From the NCBI RefSeq assembly GCF_004366075.1, contig NZ_SODU01000003.1, positions 992,001 through 1,056,000 on the forward strand: DNA of 64,000 bases. Reading direction: 5' to 3'. Source of the stretch: Kribbella pratensis. Lineage in GTDB: Bacteria; Actinomycetota; Actinomycetes; Propionibacteriales; Kribbellaceae. Both the position numbers and the translations under genes were made by a program. The number at the start of each line of letters is the position of its first letter. The stretch's first letter is position 1. The notes under the pieces were generated by a model, which saw only the letters and a program-made list of their open reading frames with translations, searched no databases and was not told the DNA's origin. This document shows, piece by piece, positions 38,081-45,965 of the stretch.

Positions 38081-38167
38081 ACTCCCAAGGCGGCGGAGGC
38101 AACGCTCCAGTCCTACGTCCGCACCACAGAGCCGCGCAACCGCTTACCGCGCGTCCCTCTGCTGGGT

Positions 38168-39598
38168 TCAGCTCAGGAGGCGGCGGGTTGCTTCGGGGAG
38201 GGCTTGGGCGACGGCGATGGCAGTGATGGGTCCGCCGCCGGATGCGAGGTTGGCCGCGGCGGCATGCAGGTACGCGCCGACGCTTGCCGCGTCGAGCGCG
38301 GTCAGGCCGCCGGCGAGGAGAGCGCCGCAGAGTCCGGCGAGCACGTCGCCGGCACCTGCCGTCGCCAGCCATGGAGTGGCGTTCGTGTTCACCCGGACCT
38401 CGCCGTCCGGACCGGCGATCACGGTGGTGGAGCCCTTGAGCAGGACGGTCACGTCGAAGGTCTCGGCCGCGAGCCGCGCGTACTTCAGCCGCTCGGCCTC
38501 GACGGTCGCGCGATCGACCCCGAGCAGACGAGAGAGCTCGCCGGCGTGCGGTGTGATCAGTACGTCGACGTGGTCGCCGGAATCGTCGAGCGCTTTCAGA
38601 CCGTCCGCGTCCAGGACCACGGGCTCCTCGGCGTCGAGCAGCTCGCGGATCCGGGGGACGTCGAGCTCGTCGCCGAGTCCGGAGCCGATGGTCCACGCCT
38701 GCACCCGGCCGTCGCCGACGACCTCCGGGTGAGCTTCACGGACGGCGCTCGCCACCGCGTCCGGACCGACGTACCGCACCATGCCGACGGGGCCGGCGAG
38801 AGCGCCCGCAGTGGCGATCACCGCAGCGCCTGGGTACTGAGCGGAGCCGACCATCAGGCCGAGTACGCCGCGGGAGTACTTGTCCGACTCGCCGTGCGGG
38901 ACGGGATAGAGCGCTTTGATGTCCGCGGCTTGGAGCGCCTGCACTTGCGCGGGTGGGAGGTCGAGTCCGATGTCGACGAGGTGAACCGGGCCGCAGGCCG
39001 TGGCGGCTGGGTCGACGAGATGGCAGATCTTGTGCGTGCCGAACGTCACGGTGAGCGCGGCGTTCACGTGCGGCTCGGGCGTCTCACCCGTGTCCACGTC
39101 GACACCGGACGGCGTGTCAACAGCCACGATCGGTACGCCGTACCGCTCGGCAACCTGCACCACAGCAAGCGCCTCAGGCCGAAGCCCCGGCCGCCCACCG
39201 ATCCCCACAATCCCATCCACCACAACGTCAGCCCCGGCAACAGCACTCTGGGCGGCCGTGGTGCCGTTGGAGGCGGAGGACGCGGTGACGGGGATCGCTT
39301 GGCCGCCCGCTGTTTCGAGGGCGGCGAGGCCTGCTGCGTGCGGCTTGTCCGACAGCAGGACGGCGGTGACCTGGGCACCGCGGCGGGCAAGGTACGCGCC
39401 GGCGTACAGGGCGTCGCCGCCGTTGTCGCCGGAACCGATCAGGAGAACCACGCGGGCGCCGTACGTGCCGCCGAGGAAGTTGCTGATGGCAACCGCCAGC
39501 CCGGTCGCCGCGCGCTGCATCAGCGTGCCCTCCGGGAGCCGCGCCATCAACGCCGCCTCAGCCGCCCGAACCTGCTCAACGGTGTGCGCGTGACGCAT
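38168..39598 (-). CDS. nnr: Bifunctional NAD(P)HX epimerase/dehydratase Nnr
   Basis: 476 aa metabolite-repair enzyme. The N-terminal half is the epimerase (LIGSGDNGGDALYAG). The C-terminal half is the ADP-dependent dehydratase (TPHAGELSRL, VNTNATPWLATAGAGDVLAG with the catalytic Asp). It restores NAD(P)H from its hydrated forms. Preceded by acpS, the usual actinobacterial pairing; 2 bases separate them. Confidence 0.94.
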   Translation of the reverse strand: MRHAHTVEQVRAAEAALMARLPEGTLMQRAATGLAVAISNFLGGTYGARVVLLIGSGDNGGDALYAGAYLARRGAQVTAVLLSDKPHAAGLAALETAGGQAIPVTASSASNGTTAAQSAVAGADVVVDGIVGIGGRPGLRPEALAVVQVAERYGVPIVAVDTPSGVDVDTGETPEPHVNAALTVTFGTHKICHLVDPAATACGPVHLVDIGLDLPPAQVQALQAADIKALYPVPHGESDKYSRGVLGLMVGSAQYPGAAVIATAGALAGPVGMVRYVGPDAVASAVREAHPEVVGDGRVQAWTIGSGLGDELDVPRIRELLDAEEPVVLDADGLKALDDSGDHVDVLITPHAGELSRLLGVDRATVEAERLKYARLAAETFDVTVLLKGSTTVIAGPDGEVRVNTNATPWLATAGAGDVLAGLCGALLAGGLTALDAASVGAYLHAAAANLASGGGPITAIAVAQALPEATRRLLS

Positions 39599-39600
39599 GG

Positions 39601-39951
39601 TCAGCCCTCCAGGACGACTACTGCGGAAGCGATGCCGGCGTCGTGGCTCAACGAGAGGTGCAGGCTCTGTACGCCGAGTTTGGCTGCCTGCGCCGCGACG
39701 GTACCGGTGATCTCCAGCCACGGCCGCCCGGTCTCGTCGGTCTGCACCTCGGCGTCGTGCCAGTGCATGCCCGCGGGCGCCCCGAGCGCCTTCGCCAAGG
39801 CCTCCTTGGCGGCGAACCGTGCCGCCAGCGACGCCGGCGGCTTCACCGCCTCCACGGCGGTGAACACCCGATCCCGCAACCCCGGCGTACGCTCCAGCGT
39901 CCGCATGAACCGATCCACGTCGACCACATCGATACCCACGCCGACGATCAT
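39601..39951 (-). CDS. acpS: Holo-ACP synthase AcpS
   Basis: 116 aa. Moves phosphopantetheine from CoA to acyl carrier protein. [12 protein letters not shown] (Asp8) and [12 protein letters not shown] (Glu50) are the Mg2+-binding signatures. The ATG is placed at MIVGVGIDV. Directly upstream of nnr. Confidence 0.93.
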   Translation of the reverse strand: MIVGVGIDVVDVDRFMRTLERTPGLRDRVFTAVEAVKPPASLAARFAAKEALAKALGAPAGMHWHDAEVQTDETGRPWLEITGTVAAQAAKLGVQSLHLSLSHDAGIASAVVVLEG

Positions 39952-39991
39952 GCAGCCCACCCTAACCGCCCCCTTCGCCCCGCACCTTCCG

Positions 39992-40039
39992 GGTTGGGGA
40001 GGGTTTCCCGCCCGATTCGGCACAAAACTCTCCCCAACC
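39992..40039. terminator. Inverted repeat between acpS and the LacI gene
   Basis: GGTTGGGGAG and CTCCCCAACC, 10-base arms with a 28-base loop, in the gap between the 3' end of the LacI gene and acpS. Probably the terminator of the LacI message. An operator role is possible. Confidence 0.4.
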
Positions 40040-41043
40040 TAGCTAGAGGGAGACGCTGTGGACTGGCGGATTCGCAGGTCGACCGCCAGGTCCAGGCGGA
40101 GGGCGGTGGGGGTGCGGCCTCGGGAGAGATCGAGTACGACGCGGGTCGCGAGTTCGGCCATCTGCTGCAGGGGCTGGTGGACCGTGGTGAGGGTCGGAGT
40201 CACCCATTGCGCCACCGGAAGGTCGTCGTACCCGACGACCGACAGGTCCCGCGGGACCTCCAGCCCGAGTTCACGGGCAGCCTGGTAGACGCCCAAGGCC
40301 TGCATGTCGCTGCCGGCGAAGATCGCGGTGGGCCGGTCGGGGAGCCGGAGAAGGGCAAGCGCCTCGCGATGGGCGCCGGCGACCTCGAAGTCGGCCCACC
40401 GGATCAGCCCCGGATCCACATCGACACCGGTCGACCGCAGCGCATCGGTGTACCCGTCGACGCGTTGCCGCGAGCACAGCGTCTCGATCGGACCGCCGAT
40501 CATCCCGATCCGGGTGTGACCGAGCGTCCGCAGATGTGTCGTCGCCAGGCGGCCGCCGTTCCAGTTCGCGGAGCCGATCGACGGTACGTCGTCCCCCACG
40601 TCACCGACCGGATCTACGACCACGAACGGGATCCGCCGCGCCTCCAGCTGCGCACGCTGGTCGGCGTCCAGGTCCGAGAACACCATGATCACGCCGAGCG
40701 GCCGCCGGTTCAGCACCGACTCGATCCATTCCTGCCGCGGCCGGAGCGTCCCGCCGCACTCGGACAGCACGAGCTCGACGCCCTCGGAACGTACGACCTC
40801 CTCGACGCCGCGGATCAGCTCCATCGCCCACTCGCCGCCGAGCTGGTTGAACACCAGGTCGATCATCGGGCCGGCAGATGTACTCGAGCTCCGCCGCCGG
40901 TACCCGTGCTCCTGGATCAGGCTCTCGATCCGGGCCCGGGTCGCCGCCGCCACGTCCGCGCGCCCGTTCAGCACCTTGGAGACGGTCGGCACCGATACCC
41001 CGGCCTGCTCCGCAATTTTCGCAATGGTCGGCCGCTCGGCCAC
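40039..41043 (-). CDS. LacI-family regulator of xylan use (XlnR/BxlR-like)
   Basis: 334 aa from the GTG preceded by GGGAGG. Helix-turn-helix TIAKIAEQAGVSVPTVSKVLNG at residues 5-26 (shown here in part), hinge RARIESLIQEHGYRRR, and a periplasmic-binding-type sensor domain. A perfect CGAAACTTTCG lies 15 bases upstream of the start, and its complement CGAAAGTTTCG lies upstream of the GH67 gene. The palindrome CGAAA-N-TTTCG is known from Streptomyces xylanase promoters. Self-control and control of aguA are inferred. Confidence 0.85.
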   Translation of the reverse strand: MAERPTIAKIAEQAGVSVPTVSKVLNGRADVAAATRARIESLIQEHGYRRRSSSTSAGPMIDLVFNQLGGEWAMELIRGVEEVVRSEGVELVLSECGGTLRPRQEWIESVLNRRPLGVIMVFSDLDADQRAQLEARRIPFVVVDPVGDVGDDVPSIGSANWNGGRLATTHLRTLGHTRIGMIGGPIETLCSRQRVDGYTDALRSTGVDVDPGLIRWADFEVAGAHREALALLRLPDRPTAIFAGSDMQALGVYQAARELGLEVPRDLSVVGYDDLPVAQWVTPTLTTVHQPLQQMAELATRVVLDLSRGRTPTALRLDLAVDLRIRQSTASPSS

Positions 41044-41057
41044 GACGCCTCCCGATC

Positions 41058-41068
41058 CGAAACTTTCG
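41058..41068. promoter_or_regulatory. LacI operator CGAAACTTTCG
   Basis: An 11-base perfect palindrome around C, between the aguA stop and the LacI start. Same half-sites as the operator at 42957. Consistent with negative autoregulation. Confidence 0.7.
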
Positions 41069-41074
41069 AACAGC

Positions 41075-42913
41075 CTACCTATGGATCGTGCGGCCGTCGG
41101 CATCCGGTACGCCGGAAAGCCGGTAGAAGAACGTGTTGACCTGGTCGCGCCACTCACGGGCGTTCGACAGCTGGGCCTCGAAGCGGGCGGTGATGTTCGC
41201 GCGGATGGCCGGCTCGAAGCGCTCGGCGATCACCTGCCAGCGCGCGACCATCGCCTCTACCTCGGCGTACCCCTGGAAGTGGGTGTCGTAGATGTGTTGC
41301 AGCACGGTGCTGCCGCTCTGCAGCACGTGGTCGTAGGGCACGTGGTGGAAGAACAGCAGCAGCTCGTCGGGGCAGGTGTACACGTCCTCGTACAGACTCG
41401 CGAGGGGTTCCGGGTACTGCCCGGTGAACCCCGATCCCGTCTTGACCGTCCGGTCCACGCCGACGCCGTACCGATCCGCGAAGTGGTACGTCCCCGCGCC
41501 CGAGTACTCGTACCCGTTCACGCTCGGCCCGTAATGCGTTCCCGGCGTCACCATGAACCCGACGCCGAGCGGTGCGGTGTACCGCTCGTACGTCTGCCAC
41601 GACCCGGACAGGATGGTCACCAGCTCGCTTCGGGTCCGGTCGTCCATCGCGAAGGTCGCGGCCACCCACTCGTGCAGCAGGCTGATCGGGTCCGCGGCCG
41701 GGTCCCACGCCAACCGGCCGAACGCGTAGAGGTTGCTCTGCGCAAGCTTGTGCCCGGTCCAGTTGGGGTCGTCGCCGACGTTCGACACGGCAACGATCGC
41801 ACCGATGCGGTCGGCAACGGTCACGCCCCCGCCACCGGTCGTGTCGAACTGCAGGATCTCCCGCCACCAGGGCCCCAGGTAGCAGAGGTCCTGCTGCTGG
41901 CCGGAGTACTCCTGCGTGACCTGCAGCTCGACACCGAAAACGGTTTCCTGGAGTTCCCCGAGCAGCGGGGCGACCGGCTCCCGGACCTGGAAGTCCAACG
42001 GCCCGTGTTTGACCTGCAAGACAACGTTTTCCTCGAACCGCCCGTCCAGCGCGATGAACGAGTCGTACGCCGCTCGCGCCCGATCCGCCCGCCGATCCCG
42101 CCAGTCCTGTTCGGGCTCCGCGCCGGAACATCGCCAGAAAACGCTTCCGCCGTACGGCGCCACTGCCCGCGCCAGCAGGTTCGCGCCCTCGGGATCACGG
42201 GCCGTCCGCACGACGAGACCGCCGAGATCCGGTACGACGTCGTACACCCGGGCGATCGTGGCGTCCCACCAGCGCGCGACCCGCTCGTCGCGCGGGTCGT
42301 CGATGAAGTCGACCGCGAGGCTCAGCGCGATCCCGTACTCACGGAAAGCGCCGGCCAACCGCGCCACGTCGGGCAGTTCGGCGGTGGCGAGCGCGACCGC
42401 GTTGATCCCGATCGACGCCAGCAACCGCGCGTACGCCCGAACCCGTGTGAGGTCAGGTACCACCGCACCGTCGCGGAAAAAGATCGATCCGCCCGCGTAT
42501 CCGCGCCGTACGACACCGGACAGCTCGTCCCAGTGATCCAGCATCCGGATCGGTACGGCGGGCTGCTCGACGACGGTGAAGTCGCCGCTCATCCACTCGA
42601 AGTACCGCAGCACGTAGAAGTACCCGTACAGCAAGCCGTGCCCGCCCTCGGCCGCGACCACGAGATCGTTGCCCCGTCGCACCACCACGAACCCCTCGAC
42701 GCCCAGCCCGTGCTCGGGAACCGCGGCCTCGACCTCCTGCCAGAGAGCCGTCTCCCGGACCCGGGTCAACGTGCACACTGCGATCTGTACGTCGGTGCGG
42801 AAACGACGGATCTGCCGGACCTCGGCGCGGATCGTCTGCGCGAGCACGCCCGAGGCATGCACGGTCACCTCGGGCAGGCGTTGCGTACCAAGCCAGGCGG
42901 AATCGGCGGTCAT
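41075..42913 (-). CDS. aguA: GH67 alpha-glucuronidase
   Basis: 612 aa. Releases 4-O-methylglucuronic acid from short glucuronoxylan pieces. Family segments: LDHWDELSGVVRRGYAGGSIF (201 on; 20 shown at most), the HGPLDFQVREP barrel strand, ELQVTQEYSGQQQ, and GHKLAQSNLYAFGRLAWDP. No signal peptide is seen, so it acts inside after uptake of the sugars, as usual for GH67. Start at MTADSAWLG. The LacI gene follows in the same direction. Confidence 0.88.
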   Translation of the reverse strand: MTADSAWLGTQRLPEVTVHASGVLAQTIRAEVRQIRRFRTDVQIAVCTLTRVRETALWQEVEAAVPEHGLGVEGFVVVRRGNDLVVAAEGGHGLLYGYFYVLRYFEWMSGDFTVVEQPAVPIRMLDHWDELSGVVRRGYAGGSIFFRDGAVVPDLTRVRAYARLLASIGINAVALATAELPDVARLAGAFREYGIALSLAVDFIDDPRDERVARWWDATIARVYDVVPDLGGLVVRTARDPEGANLLARAVAPYGGSVFWRCSGAEPEQDWRDRRADRARAAYDSFIALDGRFEENVVLQVKHGPLDFQVREPVAPLLGELQETVFGVELQVTQEYSGQQQDLCYLGPWWREILQFDTTGGGGVTVADRIGAIVAVSNVGDDPNWTGHKLAQSNLYAFGRLAWDPAADPISLLHEWVAATFAMDDRTRSELVTILSGSWQTYERYTAPLGVGFMVTPGTHYGPSVNGYEYSGAGTYHFADRYGVGVDRTVKTGSGFTGQYPEPLASLYEDVYTCPDELLLFFHHVPYDHVLQSGSTVLQHIYDTHFQGYAEVEAMVARWQVIAERFEPAIRANITARFEAQLSNAREWRDQVNTFFYRLSGVPDADGRTIHR

Positions 42914-42938
42914 CGAAGGGTGATACTTACACACCACA

Positions 42939-42967
42939 CGGTCACGACCTGGTGACCGAAAGTTTCG
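42939..42967. promoter_or_regulatory. aguA operator region: two adjacent palindromes
   Basis: CGAAAGTTTCG at 42957-42967 matches the regulator's site at 41058. Directly beside it, CGGTCAC-GACCTG-GTGACCG (42939-42958) forms a second palindrome with 7-base arms. Both lie 25-55 bases upstream of the aguA start, so they could act together or bind different proteins. Confidence 0.65.
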
Positions 42968-42980
42968 AGACCGTACCGTA

Positions 42981-43040
42981 GCTGAGACACACTGAGACAC
43001 ACCGGGACACACCGGGACACTCCGGGACACTCTGAGACCA
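42981..43040. repeat. Six tandem 10-base repeats between aguA and coaA
   Basis: Six units in exact 10-base register: GCTGAGACAC, ACTGAGACAC, ACCGGGACAC (twice), TCCGGGACAC, TCTGAGACCA. They lie between the aguA operator and coaA, in the shared divergent upstream region. A repeat length of one DNA helix turn puts each unit on the same DNA face. Confidence 0.85.
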
Positions 43041-43094
43041 AGGCCACGCCCTCCCGATGTGGTGCATCCGGCGCCGATGGGAAGAATGGGCCAC

Positions 43095-44048
43095 ATGCTG
43101 CAGCCGTCGCGGGAGGTGACTCCCTACACCGAGCTCGACCGGGCCACCTGGGCGCAACTGGCCGAGACCACCGTCTCCCCGCTGACGGCGGACGAGGTCG
43201 AGCGGTTGCGCGGTCTCGGGGACGAGATCGACATGGACGAGGTCCGCGAGGTGTACCTGCCGCTGTCGCGGATCCTCTCGCTCTACGTCCGGCACGCCCG
43301 CGCGCTGCACGCCGACACCGAGAGCTTCCTCGGCAAGCAGGTCGAGACCCGCACCCCGTTCGTGATCGGGATCGGCGGATCGGTTGCCGTCGGCAAGTCC
43401 ACGACCGCGCGACTGCTGCGCGAACTGCTGGCTCGCTGGCCCGAGCACCCGCGGGTCGCGCTCGTCACCACCGACGGGTTCCTCTGGCCGAACGCCGAAC
43501 TCGAACGCCGCAACCTGATGCAGCGCAAGGGCTTCCCGGAGTCGTACGACCGCAAAGCCCTGCTGCGTTTCGTGGTCGAGGTGAAGTCCGGAATGGACAC
43601 GGTCGAGGCGCCGGTCTACTCCCACCTGCACTACGACCGGATGGAAGGCGTACGGACAACCGTCGAGCAACCGGACATCCTGCTGCTCGAGGGCCTGAAC
43701 GTCCTGCAGCCCGCGCCCCGGCACGCGGACGGCAAGAGCGGTCTCGCGGTCAGCGACTTCTTCGACTTCTCGGTGTACGTCGACGCGGCCGCCGACGACG
43801 TCCGCTCCTGGTACGTGGCCCGCTTCCTCAAACTCTGGGAAACGGCGTTCCGCAACCCCGAGTCGTACTTCGTCCGGTACGGCGAACTCAGCCGCGAGGA
43901 AGCAATCAAGAAAGCCGAGTCGCTCTGGGACGGCATCAACGGCCCGAACCTGCGCGAGAACATCCTCCCCACCCGCTCCCGCGCCACCCTCGTCCTCCGC
44001 AAAGGCCCCGACCACGCCGTCCGCTGGGTCAGACTACGGAAGCTCTGA
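43095..44048 (+). CDS. coaA: Pantothenate kinase, type I
   Basis: 317 aa from [11 protein letters not shown]; in-frame ATGs at 43059 and 43077 lack a better ribosome site. Phosphorylates pantothenate, the first step to CoA. P-loop [10 protein letters not shown] (94-103), TTDGFLWPN, and the [14 protein letters not shown] segment fit type I. The last 15 bases (with the stop) are repeated in tandem just after the gene. Confidence 0.94.
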   Translation: MLQPSREVTPYTELDRATWAQLAETTVSPLTADEVERLRGLGDEIDMDEVREVYLPLSRILSLYVRHARALHADTESFLGKQVETRTPFVIGIGGSVAVGKSTTARLLRELLARWPEHPRVALVTTDGFLWPNAELERRNLMQRKGFPESYDRKALLRFVVEVKSGMDTVEAPVYSHLHYDRMEGVRTTVEQPDILLLEGLNVLQPAPRHADGKSGLAVSDFFDFSVYVDAAADDVRSWYVARFLKLWETAFRNPESYFVRYGELSREEAIKKAESLWDGINGPNLRENILPTRSRATLVLRKGPDHAVRWVRLRKL

Positions 44049-45212
44049 CTACGGAAGCTCTGACGGCCGGTACGACGGCCAGTGCTACGACCGCGGCGGT
44101 CAACGCGAACGCGATGGGATAGCCGGTGCCGCCGACGATCGCGCCGAAGGCCAGTGCGCCGAGGCCCCAGCCGCCGTCGTACGCGAGGTTCCAGAGGGCG
44201 CTGACCTGGTCTGGCCGTAGCGGGAGCGCTCCACGCGGTTGTACATGAGGGTCAGCGTCAGGTTCTGCGCCGCGCCGAAGCCGGCGCCGAAGCAGGTGGA
44301 GCCGATCAGGATCGCGATCGGGCTGGGCAGGAAGATCAGCGATCCGGCCCCGACGGCAGCGAGCAGGAGGGCAGGCGCGAGGAGCTTCGCGGGACCGATG
44401 CGGTCGGCGTACCGACCGGCCAACCAACGCGCCGCCGGCGCCGCGATCGCCTGCAGCAGAAGGGCCGACGCGACCATCGACTGCCTGTCCCCGGCAACGG
44501 CCAGCGGCAGGAACGTGACGCTGATCCCAGCCGCGACAGTCACCGCGGCAAACACGAGAGTCGGCATCAACAGCCCACTCCGCCGTACGCCGCCCAGCAC
44601 CTTCACGTGCTGCTCTTCGACAGCGATCCGCGCCGGCAGACCGACCAGCATGACCAGCCCGGCGAGCGAAGCGACGGCCGCCAGCACGAACAGCGCACCG
44701 AACCCGATCACGTCGATGAGGTAAACCCCGAGCGGCAGCCCGATCACCGCAGGCACACCAACGGCCACGCCGTACACCCCAAGCGCCTCACCCCGCCGAG
44801 CCGGCGGCGTCAGGTCGGCAACCAGCGCAACCGCCCCAACCACCAGAATCGCCAGCCCCGCACCACGCACGATGCACACAGCCAGCACAACCGGAAGCGA
44901 CGCAGACCCCAGCAGCACAAGCGAAGGCGCCCCCAGCAGAACCAGCCCCAACCCCAACACAACCTAATAACCCCGCCGCGCCAACATCCGCGGCACCACC
45001 AACTCAACCCCCACCGCAGCAAACATCATCGCCGCAGTAGACAGCCCCGCCCCCACACCCCCAGACCCGTTGGCCGCCAGATACATCGGCACCACCGAGG
45101 TCAGCAGATACATGCTCAGCCCCGACCCAAACACCATCACCAACAACCGCACGAACTGCCTACTCAGAAGCGGGCTAACACTGACTGCAGGAACCTCGCA
45201 CACGGTGGCCAT
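44029..45212 (-). pseudogene. MFS transporter, inactivated by a stop and a frameshift
   Basis: A 12-helix-type MFS protein can be read from ATG at 45212 to 44029, but only with two corrections. An in-frame TAG at 44964-44966 interrupts after MLARRGY. Near 44204-44215 a 5-base duplication (CCAGA then CCAG on the coding strand) shifts frame just before VSALWNLAYDGG. Parts are clear: helices such as VVLAVCIVRGAGLAILVVGA and LAFGAIVGGTGYPIAFALTA. It overlaps the coaA end by 20 bases. Sequencing error is the alternative, but two separate lesions argue for decay. Confidence 0.8.
44034..44063 (+). repeat. 15-base tandem duplication at the coaA 3' end
   Basis: CTACGGAAGCTCTGA occurs twice head to tail. 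The first copy encodes the end and stop of coaA. The second gives the opposing MFS remnant a doubled RASVV end. Confidence 0.9.
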
Positions 45213-45299
45213 ACCAAGAAGCTAAAGCCAAACCGGTACGCCCCACAGATCCAGTTCCCCACCACCAGACAGGACCAGTTACCACATCACTTTGTCGAC

Positions 45300-45884
45300 A
45301 TGACGCTCAGATACGCTCTTCTCGTGGGACGTCCCGTCCAGGTGTGGCTGGCGCCGGTCGGTGCTGAGCCGCGGCTCGCAGCCCACAACCTGCTGCGCAC
45401 GCTCGGGAGCACGCTCGTCGACAACCCGACCCTCCGTCATGACCAGAGCGGCCGACCACACATCCCCGGGTTGGCGGTGAGCATCTCGTACTCCCGCCAC
45501 CTGATCGCTGTTGCTGCGTCGTACGGCGGGCCGGTTGGGGTGGATGTTGAGGAGGTCCGGGCGAGGGATGTCGCGGGGCTTGCTGGGCGGTGGTTTGCCC
45601 CGCGGGAGTTGGAGTGGATGGGGCGGCAGGACGACGAGTTGGTCGCGTTTCTTCAGTTGTGGACGGGTAAGGAGGCTGTGGGGAAGGCGCTCGGGGTTGG
45701 GCTTGGGGAGGCGGGGTTGCGGCGGGAGATGCCGCTCGGCGGTGGTGCGGTCGAGTCCGTGCCTGGGCTGGTGGTGACACACCTGCGCTGGCCGGATGCG
45801 GTGCTCGCCGTCGCGGCGCCGGCGGGCGAGGTGGAGGTCAGCCGGCGGTCACCGACTCTTGACCCACCGTGCGCGCGTGGGTAA
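45300..45884 (+). CDS. 4'-phosphopantetheinyl transferase (Sfp-like)
   Basis: 194 aa. Activates carrier proteins of polyketide, peptide or siderophore synthesis. The conserved VGVDVEEVR (Mg2+ Asp) and WTGKEAVGKALG (Glu and Lys) motifs are present; the N-terminal ATG at MTLRYALLVGRP is one choice, a GTG eight codons later another. The window has no carrier protein cluster, so its partners lie elsewhere. Distinct from AcpS in this window. Confidence 0.85.
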   Translation: MTLRYALLVGRPVQVWLAPVGAEPRLAAHNLLRTLGSTLVDNPTLRHDQSGRPHIPGLAVSISYSRHLIAVAASYGGPVGVDVEEVRARDVAGLAGRWFAPRELEWMGRQDDELVAFLQLWTGKEAVGKALGVGLGEAGLRREMPLGGGAVESVPGLVVTHLRWPDAVLAVAAPAGEVEVSRRSPTLDPPCARG

Positions 45885-45908
45885 CTTTCGCGTCGCGGGG
45901 GAATATCT

Positions 45909-45921
45909 GTAATTCAATTAC
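45909..45921. promoter_or_regulatory. Palindrome upstream of nagZ
   Basis: GTAATT-C-AATTAC, a perfect 13-base palindrome 45 bases before the nagZ start, in an AT-rich patch. Candidate operator, perhaps for MurR, although no equal copy was found at murQ. Confidence 0.4.
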
Positions 45922-45965
45922 CTTGGCGCTCGCCCACGCCCGCCCGGACTGAGTTGGGGACACCG

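Noticed and set aside
36635-40042. A 1135-codon open frame on the plus strand
   Set aside because: It is antisense to the PIG-L, nnr and acpS genes and is open only because of GC-rich codon bias; its protein is Arg/Asp/Val-rich without any family motif.
42981-43040. CRISPR-like array
   Set aside because: Units are 10 bases with no spacers, so it is a simple tandem repeat.
45300-45884. A secondary-metabolite cluster around the phosphopantetheinyl transferase
   Set aside because: No carrier protein, polyketide or peptide synthase genes are near.
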